Positions 9,874 through 17,025 of a DNA stretch of 64,000 nt are shown one piece after another. This stretch comes from Paracoccus kondratievae. GTDB lineage: Bacteria > Pseudomonadota > Alphaproteobacteria > Rhodobacterales > Rhodobacteraceae. The notes under the pieces were generated by a model, which did not search any database, had not been told where the DNA came from, and saw nothing but the letters and a program-made list of their open reading frames with translations. The translations under genes were made by a program, and so were the position numbers. The number at the start of each line of letters is the position of its first letter. Within the stretch, counting starts at the first letter, position 1. The stretch lies in the NCBI RefSeq assembly GCF_009301415.1, contig NZ_CP045072.1, positions 1,355,001-1,419,000 on the forward strand, given 5' to 3'.

Positions 9874-10941
9874 GTGAACGGAGTCCTTCCCGATACCGCC
9901 CTGCGCCAGCTGATCGAAAGCGGGGCGATCTCGGCTGACCAGCCGATCCTGCCCGAACAGATTCAGCCCGCAAGCCTTGATCTGCGCCTGGGCAGCACCG
10001 CATGGCGGCTGCGCGCTTCATTCCTTGCTGGACGCGGGCGCAAGGTCAGCGACCGGCTCGCGGATTTCGAAATGCACCGCATGGACCTGACCGGCGGTGC
10101 AGTGCTTGAAAAAGGCTGCGTCTATCTGGTCCCGCTGATGGAGCGGCTGTCCCTGCCCCAAGGCCTCGATGCCGTCGCCAATGCGAAAAGCTCAACCGGG
10201 CGGCTCGATCTGCTGACGCGGCTCGTCACTGACGAAGGCACCGAATTTGATCGCCTTGCCGAAGGCTATGACGGCCCCCTTTACGCCGAAATCTGCCCGC
10301 GCAGCTTCTCGGTACTGGTCCGGCCGGGCATGCGCCTGAACCAGCTGCGATTGCGACAGGGCCAGGCGGTTCTTTCCGATACCGAATTGCATCACCTGCA
10401 CAGGCAGGAGCCGCTGGTAACGGGTGAGGCACTGATCGACGACGGTCTCGGCTTCTCGGTAGATCTGCGGCCCACCCAAGGCGATCTCGTCGGATATCGC
10501 GCCCGCCCCCACAGCGGTGTCATCGACCTTGACCGCATCGGCGCCTATCAAGCACGCGATTTCTGGGATGAATTACACACCACAGACGGCCAGCTGATCC
10601 TCGACCCCGGTGCCTTCTACATCCTCGTCAGCCGTGAGGCAGTGGCGATCCCGCCCGATTATGCCGCCGAAATGGCCCCTTATCTGGCCATGGTGGGTGA
10701 ATTCCGGGTTCATTATGCAGGGTTCTTCGACCCCGGCTTCGGCCACGGCGCTGCTGGCAAAGGCGCGCGCGGCGTGCTCGAGGTACGCTGCCACGAAGCA
10801 CCCTTTGCGCTCGAGCACGGTCAGGTCGTCGGCCGCCTGGTCTATGAACGCATGGCAGCGCGCCCCGAACGCCTTTACGGCACCGGAATCGCATCGAACT
10901 ACCAAGGCCAGGGCCTTAAGCTGGCCAAGCAGTTCGCTTGA
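9874..10941 (+). CDS. dcd: 2'-deoxycytidine 5'-triphosphate deaminase (double-domain form)
   Basis: Deaminates dCTP to dUTP for thymidylate synthesis. At 355 residues it is about twice the length of E. coli Dcd and matches the alphaproteobacterial form built from two dUTPase-like folds. The first half has LPEQIQPASLDLRLG and ANAKSSTGRLDL; the second has DPGAFYILVSREAVAIPP and FDPGFGHGA. GTG 9874 with AAGGGG upstream is preferred to an in-frame TTG at 9856 that lies inside the preceding terminator. The gene stands alone between tRNA-Pro and the prophage remnant. Confidence 0.9.
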   Translation: MNGVLPDTALRQLIESGAISADQPILPEQIQPASLDLRLGSTAWRLRASFLAGRGRKVSDRLADFEMHRMDLTGGAVLEKGCVYLVPLMERLSLPQGLDAVANAKSSTGRLDLLTRLVTDEGTEFDRLAEGYDGPLYAEICPRSFSVLVRPGMRLNQLRLRQGQAVLSDTELHHLHRQEPLVTGEALIDDGLGFSVDLRPTQGDLVGYRARPHSGVIDLDRIGAYQARDFWDELHTTDGQLILDPGAFYILVSREAVAIPPDYAAEMAPYLAMVGEFRVHYAGFFDPGFGHGAAGKGARGVLEVRCHEAPFALEHGQVVGRLVYERMAARPERLYGTGIASNYQGQGLKLAKQFA

Positions 10942-11053
10942 CTTCCCCGACGCCCGAATGCGCCTCTGCTTCTTTCGTGCCCCAATATCCCGGTGGAGTC
11001 GCGCGGCTGACAGGTGACAAGAGGTTTGAGACTCTGCGATTTACCGAGCGTGT

Positions 11054-11162
11054 AAAATCAATGGGTTGCAAGGGTGAGTGTCAAAAAGTTTGAGCCTTTC
11101 GGCACGCAAGTCGCCTTTTTCGTGGAATCGTGTATATTCTGGCGTCGAAAAATCAATAGGTT
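11054..11162 (+). repeat. Two near-identical 14-bp direct repeats
   Basis: AAAATCAATGGGTT (11054-11067) and AAAATCAATAGGTT (11149-11162) differ at one base and lie 95 bases apart. They straddle the left terminal repeat of the prophage remnant. They may be incidental or relics of recombination or protein binding. Apart from these repeats, 10942-11188 shows no gene. Confidence 0.5.
11079..11097 (+). repeat. Left terminal inverted repeat of the prophage remnant
   Basis: TGTCAAAAAGTTTGAGCCT; pairs with the right repeat at 13007-13025 with three mismatches. Confidence 0.65.
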
Positions 11163-11188
11163 AGCTGAAAAGGTGCGCACGGTTTTAC

Positions 11189-11235
11189 GCAGATCTATCG
11201 TTAAGCGGACACTCAACGGTTAACGATAGATCTGC
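11189..11235. repeat. Perfect 16-bp inverted repeat with 15-base loop
   Basis: GCAGATCTATCGTTAA (11189-11204) and its exact complement TTAACGATAGATCTGC (11220-11235) enclose GCGGACACTCAACGG. There is no T-run on either side, so it is not a normal terminator. It marks the exact point where the truncated structural gene begins. The loop holds GACACTCA, the complement of TGAGTGTC, which spans the left end of the element at 11075-11082. Confidence 0.9.
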
Positions 11236-11370
11236 TTTATCGTGGATGATCGCACGGTGGCAAAGACCGATGGCAGCACCACCCGCTCGCCCGCCGGGGT
11301 GGTCGAGGACGTGGATTCCTCGGGTGTATGGGTTCGCCTGGACGAAGCCTTGACGCGGGCGCTGGCATGA
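11230..11370 (+). pseudogene. 3' fragment of a phage structural-type gene
   Basis: Open only from just after a TAG at 11227 to TGA 11368-11370, giving about 46 residues that include DDRTVAKTDGSTTRSPAGVV and end DSSGVWVRLDEALTRALA. This resembles the C-terminus of small head/decoration-type proteins encoded next to the Mu-like protease; the resemblance is from memory. The 5' part is missing at the 16-bp inverted repeat. The stop overlaps the protease start (ATGA), a relic of translational coupling. Confidence 0.5.
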
Positions 11371-12407
11371 GCCGTCCTATCGAATTCGCCGTTGACCTGA
11401 CGCTGACCGCCGAAGGCCAGGCCCCGGAATGGGTTCATCTCTTGCCGCTTGGCCACTTCGCCGCACGCGACGGGCGGGTGTTCGACAACTCGGACCCCGC
11501 TGCGCTGATCGCCACCTTCCGCGCGCGGGCGGTCGATCTGCCGATCGAAGAACGACCGACCCGAGGCCCGCCTGAATGGTCCGGTTCCGGCGGCTGGTTG
11601 GGTGAAGGAACTGATGCGCCGGGCGGATGGTATCTGGGGCCGCATCGAATGGACCGCGCGCGCCCGCGAGATGATCGCCAACCGCGAATATCGCTATCTC
11701 AGCCCGGCGATCAAATACCTCAAGTCCGGCGGGAAGGTTACGATGATCAAGGGCGCAGGTCTGGTGCATTCGCCCGCGCTGCGCCTGACTGCGCTTGCCG
11801 AAGAGGGTCAGGACGGTGACATCCCCAGCATCGCCGCCCAGGTCGTGGCCGAGGCGTTGGGGCTTGCACCCGATGCCAGCAAAGCCGACATTCTGGACCT
11901 GCTGCAACGCTTGCGCGACATGCTGGGCCGGGCGACGGGGCCAAAGGCGCCGTCGCGCAGCTGGCCGAGCTGGACGTGATCGCGCGCGACCTCGGGCAAG
12001 AAAACCGGATACCGCGCTATGCGCAGGGTGAACCGGATCCGGCCCGCTTCGTGCTGGCGGAGATGCTGCAAGCGGTCCTGACCGAGCGCAATGAGGCACA
12101 GGCCGTGCTATGCGAACAGAACGCCAAAGCGCGGGTCGATGACGCTTTCGCTCGGGGCTATCTCTCGCCTGCTATGCGCAACTGGGCGATGGCCCCCTGC
12201 ATGTCGGACCAACCGAGCTTAGATCTGTTCATCAAGAAGTCGATCCCGCTGTCCGCGCATCTGTTCCAGCCCGCGGCCACATCGACCATGCCGCCCGGAT
12301 TTGCGCAAAACGGCGGCGCGGCGATCCGTTCGGCTGAGGAAATCGCGATCTGCGAGCAACTCGGCCTCAAGCCCGAATCGCTTCTGATTGACCGGATCGG
12401 GCCGTGA
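11367..12407 (+). pseudogene. Mu-like phage protease (I/gp32-type), frameshifted
   Basis: Reconstructed across three frames. It starts MSRPIEFAVDLTLTAEGQAPEWVHLLPLG, then DGRVFDNSDPAALIATF and VDLPIE in frame 1. After a shift near 11543 it continues NDRPEARLNGPVPAAGWVKEL, then DGIWGRIEWTARAREMIANR and YRYLSPAIKYLKSGGKV. After a second shift near 11937 it continues AVAQLAELDVIARDL to the stop at 12407. Order and content fit the Mu I protease/scaffold family. The first shift falls where intact relatives carry the short conserved block after DLPI, so that block appears lost. No functional product is expected. Confidence 0.7.
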
Positions 12408-12409
12408 CG

Positions 12410-12993
12410 GGCGGCCGGAGCGCAGATCCACCGCGAAAGAAACACAAAACGCCAGTTCAACGCCTGATGAAGCCCTGTTGCAGCATGTGGCTGCGCATCG
12501 TCCGGGCCGACCGGGCAAGATCGCTTCGGACTCCGAATTGCGCGCCTTTGTCGAAGCGCGGCTTTCGCACATGACCTTTGCCGAGATCGAGGCTGCGGTG
12601 ACGGCGCAGGTCGCGCCTTTCGTCCAGGTCCCCGGGCTTGAGGGCGCGATTCGCTTCATTCTCGCCTTCGGTGATGCCGAGCTTTACATCGGCAAGAACC
12701 CTCGCGACACCAACGAGCTGGTGCAGATGTTCGGGCGCAAGTCTGCCGAGGCGTTCGCGACCCTCGCCACGCTGTCCCGCCGCATCCCCCCGCGAAGCCA
12801 TGGCTTGCTGCCCATTCCTATGCGCAGGGTCTGTCCATTGCCCGGATCGCCCACAAGCTGCGCATCTCCGATATCTCGGCGCACCTATCTGCGCCGCGAG
12901 GCCGAGAACCGCGAACGACTGCGCGCCGACGCCGAACGCCGAAGATCACGCCTCCCTGCCCGCAATCCTCTGCAATCGGTTATTCCCAGCTGA
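12410..12993 (+). pseudogene. Decayed phage regulators: DNA-binding-like segment fused to a Mor-like fragment
   Basis: The first segment, HRPGRPGKIASDSELRAFVE then ARLSHMTFAEIEAAVTA, resembles a small DNA-binding protein of Rhodobacteraceae Mu-like prophages but stops short. It runs on into FGDAELYIGKNPRDTNELVQ, and after a frameshift near 12793 into KPWLAAHSYAQGLSIARIAH, a helix-turn-helix-like string typical of Mor-type activators. A further shift near 12880 leads to YLRREAENRERLRADAERRR. At least one deletion and two shifts are needed to explain it. In Mu, mor precedes the late genes, so its place after the protease also points to rearrangement. Confidence 0.5.
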
Positions 12994-13006
12994 TGCCACG
13001 AAAAAC

Positions 13007-13037
13007 AGGCTCAGATCTTTTGACACCGGTTTTGACA
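13007..13037 (-). repeat. Right terminal repeat of the prophage remnant, with an extra outer copy
   Basis: AGGCTCAGATCTTTTGACA (13007-13025) is the right inverted repeat. GTTTTGACA (13029-13037) is a second copy of the terminal bases 12 bases further out, as expected for repeated transposase-binding sites. Confidence 0.6.
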
Positions 13038-13056
13038 CATGACCGCGGCGGCCCAG

Positions 13057-13251
13057 CTACCGCATCCGCCGCAGGATCCGCGTTACCTGTTGAAAGCGCT
13101 TCGTTGTCTCACGCGCAGCCTTGTCACGGCGACGCTGCTCAGCGGTACGCTTTTCACCTGGTTTCGGCGCATTCATCCGCCGGACGCCCCAGTTCAGTAA
13201 ACGATTGCCAAACATGCGCGTCAGCATATTGATAAGTTGGTTCCAATTCAT
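13057..13251 (-). CDS. Small conserved hypothetical protein
   Basis: A 64-residue, very basic protein with an N-terminal amphipathic or hydrophobic stretch (WNQLINMLTRMFGNRLLNWG) and a Lys/Arg-rich C-terminal half (RRRDKAARETTKRFQQ). I recall similar short proteins beside scpB in Rhodobacteraceae, but the function is unknown. It is 18 bases upstream of scpB on the same strand, so it may be the first gene of the scpBA transcript's downstream end or an independent gene; transcription order runs scpA, scpB, then this gene. GGGTAA lies upstream of its ATG. Confidence 0.6.
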   Translation of the reverse strand: MNWNQLINMLTRMFGNRLLNWGVRRMNAPKPGEKRTAEQRRRDKAARETTKRFQQVTRILRRMR

Positions 13252-13269
13252 AAAGTTACCCTAAACATC

Positions 13270-13932
13270 TCACTCATCCTCGAATAAATCTTCGGCCAGA
13301 ACCTCGGCATCATCCTCAGGCTCGGTGTCGAAAAGTCCCGGCGCCCCGGCCTCGCCGGGCGGGCGCGAATCCAGCAAACCTGCGGCGCGCAGCTCAGCCA
13401 GCCCCGGCAGGTCACGGGCGCTTTCCAATCCGAAATGGTCCAGAAAGCTTTCGGTCACAACAAAAGTCACCGGCCTGCCCGGAGTCTGACGACGGCGGCC
13501 GATGCGAACCCAGCCAAGTTCAATCAACTGGTCCAGAGTGCCCCGACTGACTGCGACGCCGCGAATCTCTTCGATCTCGGCCCGGGTGACGGGCTGGTGA
13601 TAGGCGATGATGGCAAGGGTTTCGGTCGCAGCACGGGACAGACGACGACTTTCAACCACATTGTCCTGCATCAGAAAGCCCAGATCGGCGGCGGTGCGAA
13701 ACGCCCAGGAATCGCCGACGCGCGCCAACTGCACCCCCCGCCCTTCATAGCGCGTTCGAAGTGCCTGCAGGGCCTCGCCTGCGTCACAGCCCGCGGGCAG
13801 GCGCGCCGAAATCTCGCGCTGGCTCATCGGCTCGGCCGAGGCAAAAAGGATCGCTTCGACCATACGCTCCTGCTCGGCAAGTGGAGGTGGCGGAAAACGC
13901 TTCTGATCTGGGTCTTGATCGTCCTGACTCAT
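13270..13932 (-). CDS. scpB: Segregation and condensation protein B
   Basis: Kleisin-associated winged-helix protein of the SMC-ScpAB condensin, acting in chromosome segregation. It has 220 residues. The two winged-helix regions begin ERMVEAILFASAEPMSQREI and ETLAIIAYHQPVTRAEIEEI (the latter with RGVAVSRGTLDQL). The acidic C-terminus ends DTEPEDDAEVLAEDLFEDE. The start at 13932 overlaps the scpA stop (ATGA) and gives the usual N-terminus; a longer in-frame extension lies wholly within scpA. Confidence 0.93.
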   Translation of the reverse strand: MSQDDQDPDQKRFPPPPLAEQERMVEAILFASAEPMSQREISARLPAGCDAGEALQALRTRYEGRGVQLARVGDSWAFRTAADLGFLMQDNVVESRRLSRAATETLAIIAYHQPVTRAEIEEIRGVAVSRGTLDQLIELGWVRIGRRRQTPGRPVTFVVTESFLDHFGLESARDLPGLAELRAAGLLDSRPPGEAGAPGLFDTEPEDDAEVLAEDLFEDE

Positions 13933-14762
13933 TGGGGACGCCTGCGGATAGTGATTGGGGCAAAAGTGTCGGACTGGCTGATCTCCAGCGCGCCCTGGCG
14001 GGCAAGCTCCAGCGTCGCGGCAAATGTTGCGGCGGTGGCCGAGCGGCGGCGCTGTGGATCGGCGTCCCACCCTGCTGGCAAAAAGGCAGCAAGCTCTGTC
14101 CAGTCACCGGCAAAGCCAATCAGCCCACGCACACGGTCAAGAGCCTGTTCCATCGTCAGAACATCGCGGCGGTCAAACGCATAGGGGCGGAACTCGTCAC
14201 GGGTGCGCAGCCGTGCATAGGCGCGCATCAGGTCAATCAGCCCGGCCTGCCAGGTGACCCGTCGCTTTTGCACCACGGTCTCGGGGGCTCCGCGCGGGAA
14301 ACGGTCCTGACCCAGCCGATCGCGGGTCATCAGCCGCGCCGCTGCCTCGCGCATCGCATTCAGCCGCTCAAGCTGAAAGGCCAGATGTGCGGCCATTTCC
14401 TCGGCGCTCGGACCCTCGGCCTCGGGATCAGGGGGTAGCAGAAGGCGAGATTTCAGATAGGCAAGCCATGCGGCCATGACCAGATAATCAGCCGCCAGTT
14501 CTATACGCAGCGCCCGGGCCTGATCGACAAAGGACAGATATTGGTTGGCCAGCTCCAGAACCGAGATCTGCATCAGATCGACCTTTTGCGTCCGTGACAG
14601 GGTCAGCAAAAGATCAAGCGGCCCTTCAAAGCCCGAGACATCAACGACCAGCACCTCTTCGGCACGGCGCTCGGCCACGGCCTGCGGCTCAAGCCCCGGC
14701 AGATGTGGTGCCGGCCCGGGATCAGGGTCGGGCACAGGGGTCAGATAGGGCACCTTGGTCAT
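13929..14762 (-). CDS. scpA: Segregation and condensation protein A
   Basis: Kleisin subunit that bridges the SMC heads, 277 residues. After a Pro-rich lead, the conserved N-terminal block FEGPLDLLLTLSRTQKVDLM starts near residue 45. LAADYLVMAAWLAYLKSRLLLP follows, and the C-terminal winged-helix region ends VTFAATLELARQ...QSDTFAPI-type sequence. It overlaps scpB by 4 bases, so the two products are probably made together. Confidence 0.93.
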   Translation of the reverse strand: MTKVPYLTPVPDPDPGPAPHLPGLEPQAVAERRAEEVLVVDVSGFEGPLDLLLTLSRTQKVDLMQISVLELANQYLSFVDQARALRIELAADYLVMAAWLAYLKSRLLLPPDPEAEGPSAEEMAAHLAFQLERLNAMREAAARLMTRDRLGQDRFPRGAPETVVQKRRVTWQAGLIDLMRAYARLRTRDEFRPYAFDRRDVLTMEQALDRVRGLIGFAGDWTELAAFLPAGWDADPQRRRSATAATFAATLELARQGALEISQSDTFAPITIRRRPQ

Positions 14763-14821
14763 GACGCTTCCGGGTAAGGAACCCGTGCAGAATCCGTCAT
14801 GGGCCCGCCTTAGTCAACCAA

Positions 14822-15808
14822 TCAGGCCGCAAGCCCGCCAAGCGCGGTCAGTTCCGCGCGAAGCGCAGCGATATCCTGATCGGCAGGTGCGTGCCGCAAG
14901 GCCAGCGCCACCTCGCCGCGTTCAATGGCACGATGGGACATCGCCCCGGCAGCCGCGACGACCTGCTCCATCTGCTCAAGCGTCTCGTTGCAGGACAGGA
15001 CCAGATCGCAACCGGCGGCCATAGCCGCAGCGGCACGCCCGGCCAGCGTGCCCGACAGCGCCTGCATCCCGATATCATCGGACATGAGCAGACCGGCAAA
15101 GCCGATCTCGCGCCGGATCACCTCGATCACCGGCGCAGAGGCAGTGGCGGGCGCATCGTCGATGGCTGTAAACCGGATATGCGCGGTCATTGCCATCGGC
15201 AGGTCGGCAAGGGCGCGGAAGGGCGCAAAATCAGTCTGGCGCAGCTCGTCCAGAGGCGCCTCGACCACCGGCAGGTCCTTGTGGCTATCGACCCGAGCCC
15301 GACCGTGACCCGGCATATGTTTGACGACCGGCAACACCCCGGCGGCCAGCATGGCCGAGGCAGCCGTCCGGCCCAGCCGGATCACCGTATCGGCATCCGT
15401 ACCAAGACAGCGGTTTTTAAGGAAAGGATGCGTATCCTCGCGCGCAATGTCCAGGACCGGGGCGCAATCGGCATCAATACCGACGGCACGCAGCTCCTGT
15501 GCCAGCAGATAATGATGCAGCCAGATCGCGCGTTCTCCCCGACCTGCCTGATCCAGGGGCGCGGGCCATTCGGTCCAGTGCGGGGCCCGCAGACGCTGGA
15601 CGCGCCCGCCCTCTTGATCAATCAGGACCGGGGCATCACGCCCCACGGCCTCGCGCAGATCTGCCGTCAGCCGGCGCAAGCGGTCCGGCGTATCGACATT
15701 GCGCGCAAACAGGATAAAGCCCCAAGGGTTCGCTGCGCGGAAAAAATCGCGCTCGGCCCGGCTCAGGTCCGGGCCGGCGATACCGCCAAGGATGGTGGCT
15801 CCCGGCAT
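14822..15808 (-). CDS. nagZ: Beta-N-acetylhexosaminidase (GH3)
   Basis: Removes N-acetylglucosamine from anhydro-muropeptides during peptidoglycan recycling in the cytoplasm. It has 328 residues. GH3 NagZ motifs are visible: PWGFILFARNVDTPDRLRRL, LIDQEGGRVQRLRAPHW, KHMPGHGRARVDSHKDLP with the catalytic-loop His/Asp residues, and LLMSDDIGMQALSG containing the nucleophile Asp. The start at 15808 lies 5 bases after the SPOR gene stop; an upstream in-frame ATG would overlap that gene. NagZ following a SPOR-domain gene fits a cell-wall cluster. Confidence 0.94.
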   Translation of the reverse strand: MPGATILGGIAGPDLSRAERDFFRAANPWGFILFARNVDTPDRLRRLTADLREAVGRDAPVLIDQEGGRVQRLRAPHWTEWPAPLDQAGRGERAIWLHHYLLAQELRAVGIDADCAPVLDIAREDTHPFLKNRCLGTDADTVIRLGRTAASAMLAAGVLPVVKHMPGHGRARVDSHKDLPVVEAPLDELRQTDFAPFRALADLPMAMTAHIRFTAIDDAPATASAPVIEVIRREIGFAGLLMSDDIGMQALSGTLAGRAAAAMAAGCDLVLSCNETLEQMEQVVAAAGAMSHRAIERGEVALALRHAPADQDIAALRAELTALGGLAA

Positions 15809-15812
15809 CGGC

Positions 15813-16958
15813 TTACTTCGCCGAGGCAGGGATACAGTCCACGCCCTCGGCAATCAGAGCGGCGCAGAAACGCCGTGCCTCGTCTCGCGAGGCAAAGCCC
15901 GCGGCGCGCAGGCGCCAGAAGGTGCGGCCATTGGCCTTATGCTCCTGCACGACCATGCCCTTGCCGGCAAAGAGTGCCGAGAGCTTGCCCGAGACGCGGT
16001 TCCATTCGCCACGCGCCAGCGCATCACTGTCAAAGGCGCCGATCTGAACAAGCGGCGCACCCGAGGCAACCTTGACCGGGGCTGCAGCAGGGGTCTGCGG
16101 CTGCTCGGCCGGACGGCTTTCCACAGCAGCGGCAGCCGGGGCGGCGTCGCTGGCGACAACCGGGGCCGCCGCAGCCACGCGGCGCGGACGCGGCGCAGGC
16201 CGGGCAGATTGCGCGATGGCACCGGCGGACGGCGCAGCAGAGGCTTCGGCCAATGCAGTAGTAATGGCGATATCGCGCGGTTCATTCCCGGCCAGATCGG
16301 TCACAGCCTCATTCACCGGCGCGTCGGCAGCCGGAGCGTCCGAGATAACCGCATTGGCGACAGCGTTGGCCGCGGCCTCTTCGGCAACTTCGCCGTCGGG
16401 ACGCGCAATAACGCGGCTCGGCTCATCAACAAGCGGCAAATCAAGAGGATGCGAGGGCTCTTGCGCGGTCGCGCCCAGTTCGCCCATCGGCACGTCCTGA
16501 CCGCCAAGCGGGGTCGAGGACGGCGCGATCGCCACCTGGTCCACCTGCCCCGGCTCGGTCCCGGCTGCAACCGTGTTGACGGCCAGCCCGATGCGGTCGG
16601 TCAGTTCACCACCCGGATTATCGGGCGCGGTGCGGGCCTCGCCTTCGATGGCGCGGATCACCGGCACGCCGGACACATCGCGCACCACCAGCTTATAACC
16701 CCAGACCACCAGCATCACGATCAGCCCGACCGAGACGAGGGCGCCCAGATAATGGGTCAGCCGTGAAATGCGTCCAACAAGTGTCGGAGCTTCGACCAGC
16801 GAATCGGCCTCGGTCTGGTAACGATGATCATCCCAGCCCTCATCCTGCCAGTCGTCCTGATAACCCTGATGCCCGTCGGCATAGGTATGGTCATGCGACA
16901 GCCCGCGAGGCTGCGCCCCTTCAAACCCGCCCGAGGAGCGGAAATCTACCACCGTCAT
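15813..16958 (-). CDS. SPOR domain-containing membrane protein
   Basis: A 381-residue inner-membrane protein with a periplasmic tail. A Gln/Asp-rich cytoplasmic lead of about 65 residues is followed by one membrane segment (YLGALVSVGLIVMLVVWGYK). A long Ala/Pro/Glu-rich linker leads to a C-terminal SPOR domain over about residues 305-380 (PLVQIGAFDSDALARGEWNR, then FWRLRAAGFASRDEARRFC). SPOR domains bind denuded peptidoglycan at the septum. It is transcribed after argS and before nagZ. Confidence 0.9.
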   Translation of the reverse strand: MTVVDFRSSGGFEGAQPRGLSHDHTYADGHQGYQDDWQDEGWDDHRYQTEADSLVEAPTLVGRISRLTHYLGALVSVGLIVMLVVWGYKLVVRDVSGVPVIRAIEGEARTAPDNPGGELTDRIGLAVNTVAAGTEPGQVDQVAIAPSSTPLGGQDVPMGELGATAQEPSHPLDLPLVDEPSRVIARPDGEVAEEAAANAVANAVISDAPAADAPVNEAVTDLAGNEPRDIAITTALAEASAAPSAGAIAQSARPAPRPRRVAAAAPVVASDAAPAAAAVESRPAEQPQTPAAAPVKVASGAPLVQIGAFDSDALARGEWNRVSGKLSALFAGKGMVVQEHKANGRTFWRLRAAGFASRDEARRFCAALIAEGVDCIPASAK

Positions 16959-17025
16959 TCCTGCCTGCCTGCCGGTTTTTCCGACGCTGCTCGTTTATCT
17001 TTACGTCCCCGGCCGGGCGCCTGTG

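Larger units (their letters stand above)
11079..13025. mobile_element. Decayed Mu-like (transposable) prophage remnant with terminal inverted repeats
   Basis: About 1.95 kb bounded by imperfect 19-bp inverted repeats. The left end reads TGTCAAAAAGTTTGAGCCT (11079-11097). The right end, read inward, is TGTCAAAAGATCTGAGCCT (13025-13007), with 16 of 19 bases matching. A second, outer copy of the first bases (TGTCAAAAC) lies at 13037-13029. Ends of the form TGT...ACA are characteristic of Mu/Tn7-type DDE transposition systems. Inside are the 3' end of a structural-type gene, a broken Mu I-type protease gene and a broken regulator/Mor-like segment, all on the plus strand. No transposase, no integrase and no clear 5-bp target duplication is seen. 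The element is presumably immobile. Confidence 0.72.

Noticed and set aside
13020-13045. Target-site duplication flanking the prophage remnant
   Set aside because: The 5 bases outside the left end (GTGAG) do not match those outside either right-hand copy (CCGGT or CATGA).
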